Below are positions 44,341 through 57,669 of a DNA stretch of 64,000 nucleotides, in pieces. The DNA comes from Vallitalea sp. (GTDB lineage: Bacteria > Bacillota > Clostridia > Lachnospirales > Vallitaleaceae), in the NCBI GenBank assembly GCA_025210235.1, contig JAOASG010000063.1, positions 114,461 to 178,460 on the forward strand, read 5' to 3'. Position numbers and translations under genes: made by a program. Positions within the stretch are counted from its first letter, which is position 1, and each line of letters begins with the position of its first letter. The notes beneath the pieces were generated by a model. That model searched no databases and was not told the origin of the DNA. It saw only the letters and a list, made by a program, of their open reading frames with translations.

Positions 44341-44365
44341 ATAAAAGGCCACAAAATGAGGCCTT
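44341..44365 (-). terminator. Short hairpin between rpmH and rnpA
   Basis: AAGGCC (44345-44350) pairs with GGCCTT (44360-44365), which overlaps the rpmH stop codon; minus-strand TTTTAT follows. It could give partial termination so that L34 is made in excess of RnpA. Confidence 0.5.
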
Positions 44366-44498
44366 AAGCTGATAATTTTTTTCTACCTTTTGATCTTCTT
44401 CTTGCTAAAACACTTCTTCCACTTTTAGAACTCATTCTTTTTCTGAAACCATGTTCTCTACTTCTTTGTTTTGTTTTAGGTTGGTATGTTCTTTTCAC
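44364..44498 (-). CDS. rpmH: 50S ribosomal protein L34
   Basis: A 44-residue L34 with the invariant [17 protein letters not shown] and [12 protein letters not shown]. The start is GTG at 44498 with AAAGGAGGTG upstream (about 44504-44513). It is the first gene of the rpmH-rnpA-yidD-yidC-jag run that points away from oriC. It is too short for the usual long-frame search but unmistakable. Confidence 0.96.
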   Translation of the reverse strand: MKRTYQPKTKQRSREHGFRKRMSSKSGRSVLARRRSKGRKKLSA

Positions 44499-44779
44499 TA
44501 AAAGCACCTCCTTTAAAATACAATTTATTGTAGTCTTTTATATTAAATAACTTGTACTTTTTAAATGTTATAAAACATTTTATAAAATACATAATTTATA
44601 TAATACTAATTAAGAAAACAACTTTCTTATAATAAGGTAAAAAAGAACTAATATAAAATAGTTCGTTTCTATATAAAAGCACTATTCTAATTATAGTAAA
44701 AAACTATGTTATAGTCAAGAAAAAAATATTTTCCAATTTAGATGTTTACTTATCAATTTAATTTATATTAACTATCAAA

Positions 44780-45165
44780 AATAGTTATCCACATTTTTTT
44801 TATGACTTTTCCACATTTTGTGGATAAAATGTTGATTGTTAGTTATCCACATTAACCTTATTATTTGTGGATAACTAATCTAATAATTATTCTAAATATA
44901 TGCACTCAATATTATACTTTAAAAATTACAAGTCTAGATTTTTAAGTAGTCTTATTATATTTAAGTACTTAATAACAGCATGTATATTGTTTTCATTAAC
45001 ATGTTGTGGATAAAATTTCTAACAACAACTTTATCCACACTATTAACAATAAAATATTTATATTTATCAACATTTTTTATATCATCACTTGCATTATTTG
45101 ATTGAAAATTAATCTCTTATAGAGTAATATATAGTGTAGATAGTTATAATTAATGTGGATAACTT
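44780..45165. other. Replication origin oriC with DnaA boxes
   Basis: Consensus TTATCCACA boxes occur on plus at 44785-44793, 44843-44851 and 45031-45039, and on minus (TGTGGATAA) at 44819-44827, 44866-44874, 45005-45013 and 45154-45162. TTTTCCACA at 44807-44815 is one base off. The boxes form two clusters with a spacer in which sequence is AT-rich (44900-45000), and the 45050-45120 stretch before dnaA is the likely unwinding region. The region is flanked by divergent rpmH and dnaA, as in most Firmicutes. Confidence 0.92.
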
Positions 45166-45202
45166 AAAAAGTTCCTATAAAGATAAAAACGAAGGAGGAC
45201 AT

Positions 45203-46552
45203 ATGATGAGTCATTCCGTGATTGAAAAATGGGATAAAGTTCAAGAGTTACTTAGAGATGAATCAGATATTTCAAAAATATCATATAAGACTTTTTTAGA
45301 AAATCTTGAACCTATTAAAGTCCAAGATGACACAATCATAATAAAAACAGATGATGAAATCGGGCGAGATTATATAGAAAGGAAATATACTAAATCTATT
45401 ATAATTGCTATTAAAGAAATAGTTGGCGAAATCTTTGATATTAAATTTATACTGCCAAGTGAATTAGAAAAAGAAAATAAAGAAGATAAGAAAATGTTTA
45501 AAAAACAACCAACTATTACTAATGAATATAATAATCTTAACTCTAGATATACATTTGATACTTTTGTTGTTGGTAATAATAATAAATTAGCTCATGCAGC
45601 AGCACTAGCAGTTGCAGAATCACCAGCAGAAGCTTATAACCCGTTATTTATATATGGTGGTGTAGGACTAGGGAAAACTCACTTAATGCATTCAATTGCA
45701 CATTTTATACTTTCAGAAAACAGTCAATTAAAAGTTTTATATGTTTCTTCAGAAAAATTTACAAATGAATTAATTAAATCTATTAGAGACGATAAAAATG
45801 AAGAGTTCAGACAAAAATATAGAAATATTGATGTACTTTTAGTAGATGATATTCAATTTATTGCAGGAAAAGAACGAACTCAAGAAGAATTTTTCCATAC
45901 ATTTAATACATTATATGAAGCAAAAAAACAAATAATTATTTCTAGTGACCGTCCCCCAAAAGAAATAGAAACATTAGAAGAAAGATTAAGATCAAGATTT
46001 GAATGGGGTCTAATAGCTGATATACAAGCTCCGGACTATGAAACAAGAGTAGCTATTCTACAAAAAAGAGCTGAACTTGAAAATCTTAACCTACCAAATG
46101 ATGTTATTCAATACGTTGCAACTAATATTAAATCAAATATTAGAGAGCTTGAAGGAGGTATTAATAAAATTATTGCATATTCAACCCTTGTACATAAAGA
46201 ATTAACAAAAGAATTGGCTGAAGATGCTTTAAAAGATTTAATTACTCCTGACAAAGGAAAAGAAATTACTCCTGAATTTATATTAGAAATTGTATCAGAA
46301 CACTATAATCTTAATCCTGCTGATATTATTTCTAAAAAAAGGCCTAGAGAAATAGCATATCCAAGACAAGTAGTTATGTACTTATCAAGAACTTTAACTG
46401 ATATGTCACTTCCAAAAATAGGACAAGTACTTGGTAAACGCGATCATACAACTATTATTCATGGTTATGATAAAATCAACAAAGACATTCAAAAAGATAA
46501 AGCTTTAAAAAATACTATAGAGATACTAACAAAAAAAATAACAGGTCAATAG
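45203..46552 (+). CDS. dnaA: Chromosomal replication initiator DnaA
   Basis: AAA+ initiator that binds the oriC boxes and opens the origin. The 449-residue protein has domain I (about 1-80), a variable linker, the AAA+ core with [10 protein letters not shown] (Walker A), [14 protein letters not shown] (Walker B) and [10 protein letters not shown] (sensor/Arg-finger region), and DNA-binding domain IV with [16 protein letters not shown] and [11 protein letters not shown]. The frame is open to a GTG at 45155 that overlaps a DnaA box, but GGAGG sets the start at ATG 45203 or the next ATG at 45206. Confidence 0.97.
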   Translation: MMSHSVIEKWDKVQELLRDESDISKISYKTFLENLEPIKVQDDTIIIKTDDEIGRDYIERKYTKSIIIAIKEIVGEIFDIKFILPSELEKENKEDKKMFKKQPTITNEYNNLNSRYTFDTFVVGNNNKLAHAAALAVAESPAEAYNPLFIYGGVGLGKTHLMHSIAHFILSENSQLKVLYVSSEKFTNELIKSIRDDKNEEFRQKYRNIDVLLVDDIQFIAGKERTQEEFFHTFNTLYEAKKQIIISSDRPPKEIETLEERLRSRFEWGLIADIQAPDYETRVAILQKRAELENLNLPNDVIQYVATNIKSNIRELEGGINKIIAYSTLVHKELTKELAEDALKDLITPDKGKEITPEFILEIVSEHYNLNPADIISKKRPREIAYPRQVVMYLSRTLTDMSLPKIGQVLGKRDHTTIIHGYDKINKDIQKDKALKNTIEILTKKITGQ

Positions 46553-46969
46553 GGATTAATAAGCTTAATTATAATGTACTATTAAAGATGAGATTAATAT
46601 ATCTAATAATAATACATTATAGTTTTTTTTTAGCACAGAACACAATAATTATAATATATTTTATGAGAGCATTAAACTTAAAACTAATCTATTATAATGT
46701 ATATTTTACAAACATTAAGTTATTAACATAAGGCTGTTAAAAACAAAGTATAACCTGTGAAGAACTTTAATCACGGGTACAACCCTATCTTACTTGTGGA
46801 TATCTTTCCTAAAAAAAATAATTAATCAACAGACTTATTATTTTTATTAACAGTTACTAATAATCAACCTTTAGAATACTTATTAACATATTAACAAGAC
46901 CTATTACTGTAATTACTAAAAAAAAATATATATTATCTATATACATGTGTGAAAGGAGTTATTAACATT
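46553..46969. other. 417-nt gap between dnaA and dnaN
   Basis: There is no gene. It contains one DnaA-box-like TGTGGATAT at 46795-46803 (one mismatch) and a weak hairpin CCTGTGA/TCACGGG at about 46755-46778. The rest is AT-rich. Confidence 0.5.
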
Positions 46970-48076
46970 ATGAATTTAACTTGTAGTAAAAATGATTTAT
47001 TAAATGGAGTTATTACAGTTCTTAAAGCTGTATCAACAAGAACAACATTACCAATTCTTGAATGTATTCTATTACAAGCAACATCTGAAGGATTTAAGTT
47101 AATTACGAACGATTTAGAACTTGGTATTGAAAGTAAAGTAAAAGCTACTATTATAGAACCAGGTACTGTAGCATTAAAAGCTAAAATGTTTTCTGAGATT
47201 GTTAAAAAATTACCTGAGAATGAAGTAGAAATTATTGTTGATGAAAATAATTTTACAACTATAAAATGTGAAAAATCTAAGTTTAGTATATCAGGACAAT
47301 CTGGTGAAGATTTTTTACAGTTACCTAGTATATCCAAAGACAAATATATTAAAATATCTCAATTAAAACTAAAAGAGATGATAAGACAAACTATATTTTC
47401 AATAGCAATTGAAGAAATTAGACCTATTCTAACTGGAGAATTATTAGAAATTAAAAATAACGAATTAAATATGGTATCTTTAGATGTTCATCGAGTATCA
47501 ATTAGTAAATTAGATTTTAATACGGAAATTAATGATATGATGGTAGTTATTCCAGGAAAAACTTTAAATGAAATAAGTAAAATATTAGATACAGATGAAG
47601 AAAAAGATGTAATGATTTATTTTACTGATAAACATATTTTATTTGAACTTGAGGATAGTATTATAGTTTCAAGATTATTAGCAGGTGATTTTCCAAAGTA
47701 TGAACAATTTTTTTCAAAAGATTATGATACACTTGTAAAAGTTAATAAACAAGAATTATTAATGAGTATTGATAGAGCAGCATTAATTTCAAGAGAAAGT
47801 AAAAAAAATCCAATTAAAATTACTATAAAAAATAATAGTATGATAATAACTTCAAATACTGATTTAGGAAATGTATATGAAGAAATTGATATTGAAGTAG
47901 AAGGTAAAGAATTAGAAATTGCATTTAATCCAAAATATTTTATAGATGCTCTAAAAGTAATAGATGATGATTATTTATATTTGCAGTTTACAAATTCACA
48001 TAGTCCTTGTATTATTAAGCAAGTAGATGGGGATGAATATAAATATCTAATTGTTCCAATTAGAATAAGAGCTTAA
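46970..48076 (+). CDS. dnaN: DNA polymerase III sliding clamp (beta subunit)
   Basis: Ring-shaped processivity factor. The 368-residue protein has the three-fold repeated clamp fold, starting MNLTCSKNDLLNGV and ending QVDGDEYKYLIVPIRI with the usual PIR tail. AAAGGAG sets the ATG at 46970; the open frame continues to 46949. It is the second gene of the dnaA-dnaN-yaaA-recF order. Confidence 0.96.
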   Translation: MNLTCSKNDLLNGVITVLKAVSTRTTLPILECILLQATSEGFKLITNDLELGIESKVKATIIEPGTVALKAKMFSEIVKKLPENEVEIIVDENNFTTIKCEKSKFSISGQSGEDFLQLPSISKDKYIKISQLKLKEMIRQTIFSIAIEEIRPILTGELLEIKNNELNMVSLDVHRVSISKLDFNTEINDMMVVIPGKTLNEISKILDTDEEKDVMIYFTDKHILFELEDSIIVSRLLAGDFPKYEQFFSKDYDTLVKVNKQELLMSIDRAALISRESKKNPIKITIKNNSMIITSNTDLGNVYEEIDIEVEGKELEIAFNPKYFIDALKVIDDDYLYLQFTNSHSPCIIKQVDGDEYKYLIVPIRIRA

Positions 48077-48091
48077 ATTAAAAATAATATT

Positions 48092-48233
48092 TGTAATTGC
48101 AAAATTAATAACTCAACTTTCCCACCTTAATTTAATGCAAATAAACTAATAATTTACATACAATATGTATATTTTATTGTTATGGTAAAAATTGTATTAA
48201 ATAATTAAATATAGTTTTGCAATTAATTAAATA
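48092..48233. repeat. Family-1 element with a family-2 half nested inside
   Basis: Outer ends are GTAATTGCAAAATTAATA and TATAGTTTTGCAATTAATTA (family-1 type). Inside, 48109-48140 is the left half of family-2 (ACTCAACTTTCCCACCTTA, then ATTTAATGCA). The inner core again has ACATACAATATGTATATT. It lies between dnaN and yaaA. Confidence 0.75.
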
Positions 48234-48258
48234 AATATAATAATGGAAGGTTATATAA

Positions 48259-48468
48259 ATGGAAAAAATTAAAATTAATACAGAATTTATTAAATTAGGG
48301 CAATTATTAAAATTAGCTGGAGTAGCTGATTCTGGTGTTCATGCAAAAATTTTAATATTGAATGAAGAAGTTAGTGTTAATGGTAAAATAGAAGTACAAA
48401 GAGGTAAAAAAATATATATAAATGATGTTGTTACCATAAATGGATATGGAGAAATTAAAGTTGTTTAA
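48259..48468 (+). CDS. yaaA: S4-domain protein YaaA (RlbA)
   Basis: A 69-residue single S4 RNA-binding domain protein (GQLLKLAGVADSGVHAKIL, NEEVSVNGKIEVQRGKKI) found between dnaN and recF in most Firmicutes. AAGG upstream of the ATG is modest. It is probably involved in ribosome biogenesis. It lies 32 nt before recF. Confidence 0.92.
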   Translation: MEKIKINTEFIKLGQLLKLAGVADSGVHAKILILNEEVSVNGKIEVQRGKKIYINDVVTINGYGEIKVV

Positions 48469-48500
48469 ATTTAATAGGAATTATTTGGAGTGCGGATTAT

Positions 48501-49589
48501 ATGTTTATTAAAACGTTATCATTAAAAGATTATAGGAATTATTTGCAATCTGAAGTAAATTTTAGTAGTGGAATAAATATATTGTTTGGAAAAAATGCTC
48601 AAGGAAAAACCAATATAATTGAAGCAATTTATTTGTGTGCGACATCAAAATCTCATAGGACAAGTAATGATAAGGAATTAATAAATCTTAATAAAAATGA
48701 GTCTCATATTAAGTTAGTTATTAGTAAACAAGGAATTGACGAAAATATAGATATTCACTTGAAAAAGAATAATCGTAAAGGAATAGCTATTAATAAAAAT
48801 CCAATAAAAAAATTAAATGAATTGCTAGGGGTTATGAATGTAATTATATTTTCTCCAGAAGATCTTGGGTTAATAAAAAATGGACCAAGAGAAAGAAGAA
48901 GATTTATAAATATTGAATTATGTCAATTAGATAGTATTTATTATTATAATTTACAACAATATAATAAAATTTTACAACAAAGAAATAATTTATTGAAAAA
49001 AATGAAAAAAAATAATAAAATTGATAAAACTATAAGTATATGGAATAATCAGTTATCAATATATGGATCAAAACTGATTGCACAAAGACAAGAATTTATT
49101 AATAATTTAAATTTAATTATTCAAAAAATTCATTCTGATATATCTGGTAATAAAGAAAATCTTACATTAAAATATGAAAAAAATGTAAGTGATATAGATT
49201 TTATACAAAAGTTAGAAAGTAATATTAATAAAGATATAAAATTTGGATCGACAAGTGTTGGCCCTCATAGAGATGATATTATGTTTTTAATTAATGGTAT
49301 TGATATCAGAAAGTATGGATCACAAGGTCAACAAAGAACAGCAGCTCTTTCACTTAAATTATCAGAGATAAAATTAGTAATGGAAAAAATAGATGATACA
49401 CCTATATTACTATTAGATGATGTTTTATCAGAATTAGATGAAGATAGACAAAAGTATTTAATACAATCATTAGTAGATATCCAAACAATTATTACATGTA
49501 CTGGTATTGAGGATTATATTAAAAATAGTATAAATATTGGTAGGTTATATAAAGTAAGTAAAGGAAATGTAACTTTATATAATTTATAA
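48501..49589 (+). CDS. recF: DNA replication and repair protein RecF
   Basis: SMC-like ATPase that helps load RecA at gaps. The 362-residue protein has FGKNAQGKTNIIEAIYL (Walker A), SVGPHRDDI, GSQGQQRTAALSLKL (signature motif) and LLLDDVLSELD (Walker B). It is next in the standard dnaA cluster; GGAG lies about 8 nt before the ATG. Confidence 0.96.
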   Translation: MFIKTLSLKDYRNYLQSEVNFSSGINILFGKNAQGKTNIIEAIYLCATSKSHRTSNDKELINLNKNESHIKLVISKQGIDENIDIHLKKNNRKGIAINKNPIKKLNELLGVMNVIIFSPEDLGLIKNGPRERRRFINIELCQLDSIYYYNLQQYNKILQQRNNLLKKMKKNNKIDKTISIWNNQLSIYGSKLIAQRQEFINNLNLIIQKIHSDISGNKENLTLKYEKNVSDIDFIQKLESNINKDIKFGSTSVGPHRDDIMFLINGIDIRKYGSQGQQRTAALSLKLSEIKLVMEKIDDTPILLLDDVLSELDEDRQKYLIQSLVDIQTIITCTGIEDYIKNSINIGRLYKVSKGNVTLYNL

Positions 49590-51874
<2,285 letters not shown>

Positions 51875-51994
51875 AAAATTAAACTAATTTGTACTTAAAA
51901 TATAGTAAGAAACAGATTTTATATTACTATTGTTTATAAAGAAAGTTGGAAATTATAAATTAACTTAAATTGTTAATTTGGGAGGATTAATATA

Positions 51995-54478
51995 ATGGAT
52001 GAAAGACAAGAATATGATCAAATAATATCCGTTGATTTGCAAGATGAAATGAAAAAATCATATATTGATTATGCCATGAGTGTTATTGCATCAAGAGCAT
52101 TACCAGATGTAAGAGATGGATTAAAACCAGTTCATAGAAAAATTCTATACTCAATGAGCGAATTAAATTTATCTCCAGATAAACCTTACCGTAAATCTGC
52201 TAGAATCGTTGGAGATACAATGGGTAAATATCACCCTCATGGCGATAGTTCAATTTATGATGCTATGGTTAGGATGGCACAAGATTTTTCTACTAGATAT
52301 ATGTTAGTAGATGGACATGGAAACTTTGGATCAGTTGATGGAGATAGTGCAGCTGCAATGCGTTATACAGAAGCAAGAATGAGTAAAATGTCTATGGAAC
52401 TATTAGCTGATATAGGAAAAGACACTGTAGATTATAAGCCAAACTTTGATGAATCTTTAAAAGAGCCAGAAGTATTACCAGCAAGATTTCCTAACTTATT
52501 AGTCAATGGAACGTCTGGAATAGCTGTTGGAATGGCAACAAATATACCGCCACATAATTTGAATGAAGTTATAGATGGTGTAGTCAAAATAATTGATAAT
52601 ATAGTTATAGAAGATAGAGATACAGATATTGAAGAATTAATTGAGATAATAAAGGGACCAGATTTCCCAACTTATGGTAAAATACTAGGAAAATCTGGAA
52701 TTATGCAAGCTTATAGGACAGGAAAAGGAAAGGTAAAAGTTAGAGCTGCTGTTGATATAGAACCAATGCCAGGCAATAAACAAAGAATTATTGTAACTGA
52801 ATTACCTTACCAAGTTAATAAGGCAAGATTAATTGAAAAAATTGCAGAATTAGTTAAATTAAAGAAAATAGAAGGTATTTCTGATTTAAGAGATGAGTCT
52901 GACCGTAAAGGTATGCGCATTGTTATTGAATTAAAAAGAGATGCTAATGCTAATGTTATTTTAAATCAATTATATAAACATACACAACTTCAAGATACTT
53001 TTGGTATTAATATGCTTGCACTTGTCAAAAATGAACCTAAAATACTAAATTTAAAACAAATGCTTGTTCATTATCTAAATCATCAAAAAGAGGTTGTAAC
53101 AAGAAGAACTAAGTTTGAATTAAAGAAAGCTGAAAATAGAGCACATATTTTGGAAGGTTTGTTAAAAGCTTTAGATTTTATTGACGAAGTAATTAAAATA
53201 ATTAGAGCTTCAAAAAGTATAGCTAATGCTAAACTAAATCTTATGGAAAGATTTGATTTCAGTGAAATTCAATCCCAAGCTATAGTAGATATGAGACTTA
53301 GAGCGTTAACTGGATTGGAAAGAGAAAAAATTGAAAAAGAATATAGAGAACTAATGGAAAAGATAAAAGAGTTAAAAGCTATATTAGGTGATGAGAAAAT
53401 ATTATATAATCTTATTAAAGAAGAAATATTTATCATCAAAGAAAAATATGGTGATCCAAGAAGAACTGAAATAACTTATGATGAGGGAGAAATATCATTA
53501 GAAGATCTTATTAAAAAAGAACCTACAGTTATAACAATGACACATCTTGGATATATTAAAAGAATGCCTATTAATACTTATAAAAGCCAACATAGAGGTG
53601 GTAAAGGGATAAAAGGTATGCAGACTAGGGATGAAGATTTTATACAGAACTTATTTATAACATCAACACATCACTTTATTTTATTCTTTACCGATAAAGG
53701 AAAAGTGTATCGCTTAAAAGCATATGAAATACCTGAATCAAGTAGGATAGCTAGGGGCACAGCACTTGTTAATTTACTCCAATTAGATGCTGATGAACAA
53801 ATAACAGCAGTTATACCTCTTAGTGAATATAAAGAAGATAGATATTTACTTATGGCAACAAGAAAAGGTATTATTAAAAAGACAAATATAATGGAATATA
53901 TTAATATAAGGATAAGTGGCCTCCAAGCAATTAATTTAAAAGAAGATGATGATTTAATTGAAGTTAAATTAACGGATAATACACAAGATATAATTCTTGG
54001 TACTAAATTTGGTCAATGTATTCGTTTTAATGAAAGTGATGTAAGAGTTATTGGTAGAACATCTATGGGTGTTCGAGGTATGAATTTAAATGATGATGAT
54101 GAAGTAATAGGTATGCAATTAACTTCACAAGGTACTGATTTACTAGTAGTTTCAGAAAATGGTATTGGAAAAAGAACGGATATAAATGAGTTTACAACCC
54201 AAAGACGTGGTGGTAAAGGAGTTAAATTCTATAAAATAACTGAAAAAACAGGTAATGTTATAGGAATGAAAGCTGTTAATGATGACAATGAATTAATGTT
54301 AATAACTACAGAAGGAATTGTTATAAGAATTCGAGTAAAAGATATTTCTAGATTTGGTCGTGTAACTTCAGGAGTTAAATTAATGAATTTAGATGATGAT
54401 ATTATAATTGCAGGTATTGCGAGGATAAAAGAAGAAGTTATACAAGAAGAAGAAATAGATGTAGAAGAACAAAAATAG
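51995..54478 (+). CDS. gyrA: DNA gyrase subunit A
   Basis: DNA-cleaving subunit of gyrase. The 827-residue protein has the winged-helix part with MRYTEARM (catalytic Tyr), the quinolone-region block [20 protein letters not shown], and the C-terminal beta-pinwheel with the GyrA box QRRGGKG (near residue 735), which separates it from ParC. The second box-like HRGGKG occurs earlier. GGGAGG lies upstream. A strong terminator follows. Confidence 0.97.
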   Translation: MDERQEYDQIISVDLQDEMKKSYIDYAMSVIASRALPDVRDGLKPVHRKILYSMSELNLSPDKPYRKSARIVGDTMGKYHPHGDSSIYDAMVRMAQDFSTRYMLVDGHGNFGSVDGDSAAAMRYTEARMSKMSMELLADIGKDTVDYKPNFDESLKEPEVLPARFPNLLVNGTSGIAVGMATNIPPHNLNEVIDGVVKIIDNIVIEDRDTDIEELIEIIKGPDFPTYGKILGKSGIMQAYRTGKGKVKVRAAVDIEPMPGNKQRIIVTELPYQVNKARLIEKIAELVKLKKIEGISDLRDESDRKGMRIVIELKRDANANVILNQLYKHTQLQDTFGINMLALVKNEPKILNLKQMLVHYLNHQKEVVTRRTKFELKKAENRAHILEGLLKALDFIDEVIKIIRASKSIANAKLNLMERFDFSEIQSQAIVDMRLRALTGLEREKIEKEYRELMEKIKELKAILGDEKILYNLIKEEIFIIKEKYGDPRRTEITYDEGEISLEDLIKKEPTVITMTHLGYIKRMPINTYKSQHRGGKGIKGMQTRDEDFIQNLFITSTHHFILFFTDKGKVYRLKAYEIPESSRIARGTALVNLLQLDADEQITAVIPLSEYKEDRYLLMATRKGIIKKTNIMEYINIRISGLQAINLKEDDDLIEVKLTDNTQDIILGTKFGQCIRFNESDVRVIGRTSMGVRGMNLNDDDEVIGMQLTSQGTDLLVVSENGIGKRTDINEFTTQRRGGKGVKFYKITEKTGNVIGMKAVNDDNELMLITTEGIVIRIRVKDISRFGRVTSGVKLMNLDDDIIIAGIARIKEEVIQEEEIDVEEQK

Positions 54479-54494
54479 TATATAGTTCTAATAT

Positions 54495-54536
54495 AAAAAA
54501 CTATTATAAGCTAGTTAAAGCTTATAATAGTTTTTT
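54495..54536 (+). terminator. Terminator after gyrA
   Basis: AAAAAACTATTATAAGCT (54495-54512) and its complement AGCTTATAATAGTTTTTT (54519-54536) form an 18-bp stem ending in a T-run. Confidence 0.9.
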
Positions 54537-54645
54537 CTTTATCTTATAAAATAATAGTAGCAAATAAGTTGTAATATACATGTAACAGTAATGCTTGTTA
54601 TATCTGTTATAATATAATTATACATTCACATATGGAGGTGAAAAA

Positions 54646-55974
54646 GTGATAATAAAAAATATAAAAAAGATAGTATTAGTATTCATGATTATAATTATGA
54701 TTTTTAATATAAATATCTATGCGTATGAGGATAATCCTATTAAGGGAATTAATTATATTAATGATATTAGAGAAAAATTAGATATAAGAATAATAGAGAA
54801 TAATAAAGATTTGGAGCAATCAGCTCAAATTCATAGTAAATATATGTCAATAAATGATTGGTACTCAACAATAGAGGAAAGTGGTAATAAATATTATAGA
54901 GGAAGATATAGTTGGGATAGAGCGTCTTATTATTATTACTTTAATCCTTATGTGACAGAGTTTATTAGTAATAATATAAGTAATATGAAAGAAGGAATAA
55001 TAGATTTAATTAATAATCCTTATTCGAGAATTGCTTTTTTAGATCCTTTATACAATCATATAGGTATGGGGAATTATGAAAATATGTATACTTTTGATTT
55101 AGGTGGGAAATCAAGAGATTTAACTACTAAAAATAAAAAAATAACTATTTATCCATATGATAATATGGAGGATGTTTCAATTTCATGGATAAATAATTAT
55201 AAAATTGATCCTTATAGAAAATTGGACAAGCAGTATAATAACGTGGGATTGCCAATTACTCTTAGTTATTATTCTGATAAAGTAAAAATAAAAAAAATAT
55301 ATCCTCAAAATATAATATTAAAAAATAAAGATAAGAATATAGAGATAAAAACTGAAATACTATTACCACAAGATGATAAATATATTGATAATAGCTTAAT
55401 AATATTACCTCTTGAACCTTTAAGTTATGATACTAATTATGAAGTTAAAATAAATGTTGATTTTGTATTTAAGAATGAAGATTTTCCAAGTGAAAAGAAT
55501 TTCAAAGATGTAATTAAATTTAAGACAAAGGCTAAAAATAAATTGTTAAATAGAGCAAAATTTACAGAATATATTGTAAAAGAATTAGAATTTGATATAT
55601 TAGAGCCTGAAGAAGTTTTTACAGATATAGATATGAAATCTGAAAATTGCAAGTATATATATACAGCTTATAAAAATAGATTAGTAAGTGGTTATGGGGA
55701 TAATACATTTAGACCTAATAATAATATAACGAAAGAACAAGCTTATACATTATTGATTCGTTATTATGAACAAAATTTTGGAGAAATTGATATAAAAGAC
55801 TCTTCAAAAAATTACAGTCATTATCTTGTGAGTGATTGGGCAATACCGTATATTAAAAAAGCTGAGAAAATTGGAATTATTACAACAGATAAAAAAAATA
55901 GTCTAAAAAAAGAAATAACAGAATCAGAGTATGAAAAGATAATTAATTTATATAACAATATATATATTAAGTAA
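54646..55974 (+). CDS. Secreted CAP-like and SLH-domain surface protein
   Basis: A 442-residue exported protein. GTG start with GGAGGTG upstream; signal peptide of about 27 residues (IIKNIKKIVLVFMIIIMIF...) followed by a CAP/SCP-like region (about 35-165: INDIREKLDIRIIENNKDLEQSAQIHSKYMSIND is split as INDIREKLDI and LEQSAQIHSKYMS). Then comes an extended beta-rich region (about 185-300), and at least one clear SLH motif (VSGYGDNTFRPNNNITKEQA) with a preceding and following segment of the same type (FTDID and WAIPYIKKAEKIGII), so about 310-440 is an SLH wall anchor. The stop codon lies inside a family-1 repeat. Confidence 0.85.
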   Translation: MIIKNIKKIVLVFMIIIMIFNINIYAYEDNPIKGINYINDIREKLDIRIIENNKDLEQSAQIHSKYMSINDWYSTIEESGNKYYRGRYSWDRASYYYYFNPYVTEFISNNISNMKEGIIDLINNPYSRIAFLDPLYNHIGMGNYENMYTFDLGGKSRDLTTKNKKITIYPYDNMEDVSISWINNYKIDPYRKLDKQYNNVGLPITLSYYSDKVKIKKIYPQNIILKNKDKNIEIKTEILLPQDDKYIDNSLIILPLEPLSYDTNYEVKINVDFVFKNEDFPSEKNFKDVIKFKTKAKNKLLNRAKFTEYIVKELEFDILEPEEVFTDIDMKSENCKYIYTAYKNRLVSGYGDNTFRPNNNITKEQAYTLLIRYYEQNFGEIDIKDSSKNYSHYLVSDWAIPYIKKAEKIGIITTDKKNSLKKEITESEYEKIINLYNNIYIK

Positions 55975-56084
55975 TTGTAAAACTACATTCAGCTATTCTT
56001 TAATACAATATATTGGATTCATAGTTATAAAAAATCTATATATTATATGTAAAGAGCTTGAATTTTTAGCTTTGCAATTATCTA
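55968..56084. repeat. Family-1 palindromic repeat, full copy containing a stop codon
   Basis: Starts TTAAGTAATTGTAAAACTAC and ends TTTAGCTTTGCAATTATCT, with the core TCTTTAATACAATATATTGG and CTATATATTATATGTAAAG. Its first bases overlap the last codon and the TAA (55972-55974) of the CAP/SLH gene. Confidence 0.85.
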
Positions 56085-56196
56085 TATTAAAAAAAGGATA
56101 TTAAGTAAGTTTAATATTCTTTTTTCTATTCTCTTGACTAATAACTTTTATTTTATTAAGATAGAAATAGATAGAGTGTTTTAATGGAGGAAATTT

Positions 56197-57039
56197 ATGA
56201 GAGAAATAACAGTTGATGTGATAATAAAAAATATCAAGGAGATGTGTATTGAGTCAAACTGCTATGTAAGTAAAGATATCCTAGAATCTATAAGGCAATA
56301 TAAACAAAAAGAAAAATCTCCTATTGGAATGGAAATATTAACGCAAATAGAACAAAATGCAGAAATAGCCAAGAATAAAATAATGCCAATGTGTCAAGAC
56401 ACAGGGATGGCAGTTATTTTTTGTGAAATAGGGCAAGATGTTCATATAGTTGGAGGATATATCACAGATGCAATTAATGAAGGTGTACGACAGGGGTATA
56501 AGGAAGGTTACTTAAGAAAATCTGTTGTTAGAGATCCTTTTTTTCGAGAAAATACGAAAGATAATACTCCTGCAATCATATACTATGATATGGTTCCAGG
56601 TAATGATATAAAAATAACGATTGCACCAAAAGGGTTTGGAAGTGAAAATATGAGTCAGGTTAGTATGTTAAAACCTGCAGATGGAATAGATGGTGCAAAA
56701 AAAACAATAATAGATATAGTTGATTCTGCTGGTGGAAATGCATGCCCTCCTATGATAGTAGGGGTAGGTATTGGAGGAACTTTTGAAAAAGCGGCTTTCT
56801 TAGCAAAAAAAGCATTACTAAGACCAGTAGGTGTAAATTCTAATATAGATTATGTTAAAGATATGGAGATAGAATTATTAGATAATATTAATAAATCAGG
56901 AATTGGACCAGGTGGATTAGGAGGAGTTACAACAGCATTAGCTGTTAATATTGAAACTTATCCAACACATATAGCTGGGTTGCCAGTTGCAGTTAATATT
57001 AGCTGTCATGCCACAAGACATAGTACAAGAGTTATTTAG
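56197..57039 (+). CDS. Class I fumarate hydratase, alpha subunit
   Basis: The iron-sulfur domain of the two-subunit class I fumarase (fumarate to malate). The 280-residue protein has MCQDTGMAV (first cluster Cys), GNACPPMIVGVGIGG (second Cys), SCHATRHSTRVI at the end (third Cys) and PGGLGGVTTALAV. These enzymes share a family with L-tartrate dehydratase, but fumarase is the usual activity. GGAGG lies upstream. The beta subunit follows after 24 nt. Confidence 0.92.
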   Translation: MREITVDVIIKNIKEMCIESNCYVSKDILESIRQYKQKEKSPIGMEILTQIEQNAEIAKNKIMPMCQDTGMAVIFCEIGQDVHIVGGYITDAINEGVRQGYKEGYLRKSVVRDPFFRENTKDNTPAIIYYDMVPGNDIKITIAPKGFGSENMSQVSMLKPADGIDGAKKTIIDIVDSAGGNACPPMIVGVGIGGTFEKAAFLAKKALLRPVGVNSNIDYVKDMEIELLDNINKSGIGPGGLGGVTTALAVNIETYPTHIAGLPVAVNISCHATRHSTRVI

Positions 57040-57063
57040 TTTGTTATTATAGGGAGGAAGAAC

Positions 57064-57615
57064 ATGACCATTAGATTAGATATTCCCTTAACAGAGGAAA
57101 AAGTTGAAAATTTAAAAGCTGGAGATAAAGTTTTATTATCAGGTGTAATATATACATCAAGAGATGCAGCTCATAAAAGAATGGTAGAACAATTAAATAA
57201 AGGAGAAAATTTACCATTTGATATAAAAGATAATATTATTTATTATGTAGGACCATCACCAGCAAAAGAAGGTGAGGTTATTGGTTCGGCAGGACCAACA
57301 ACAAGTTATAGGATGGATCCCTATACACCATGCTTACTAGATAAAGGTCTAAAAGGTATGATAGGAAAAGGAGATAGAAATAAGGATGTTATTAATAGTA
57401 TGATACAAAATAAAGCTGTATATTTTGCAGCAGTTGGAGGTACAGCTGCATTATTAGCAGATAAAATTAAAAAAGTAGAAGTTATTGCGTATAATGATTT
57501 AGGCACAGAAGCAATAAGAAAAATGGAAGTTGAGGATTTACCACTTATTGTTGTTATTGATTGTAATGGAAACAATTTATATGAAAGTGAAAAACAAAAA
57601 TATAAAAAGATATAA
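57064..57615 (+). CDS. Class I fumarate hydratase, beta subunit
   Basis: The C-terminal swivelling domain of class I fumarase (183 residues), with LLSGVIYTSRDAAHKRM, PSPAKEGEVIGSAGPTTS, MIGKGDRN and GGTAALLADKIKKVEV. Together with the alpha subunit it makes one oxygen-sensitive 4Fe-4S enzyme. The pair probably works in a reductive branch of the TCA cycle or amino-acid fermentation. Confidence 0.92.
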   Translation: MTIRLDIPLTEEKVENLKAGDKVLLSGVIYTSRDAAHKRMVEQLNKGENLPFDIKDNIIYYVGPSPAKEGEVIGSAGPTTSYRMDPYTPCLLDKGLKGMIGKGDRNKDVINSMIQNKAVYFAAVGGTAALLADKIKKVEVIAYNDLGTEAIRKMEVEDLPLIVVIDCNGNNLYESEKQKYKKI

Positions 57616-57669
57616 TTTTAGTGATTTACGCTTAATTTAAATATAAAATAAGAGTTAGGGGATGTAACT

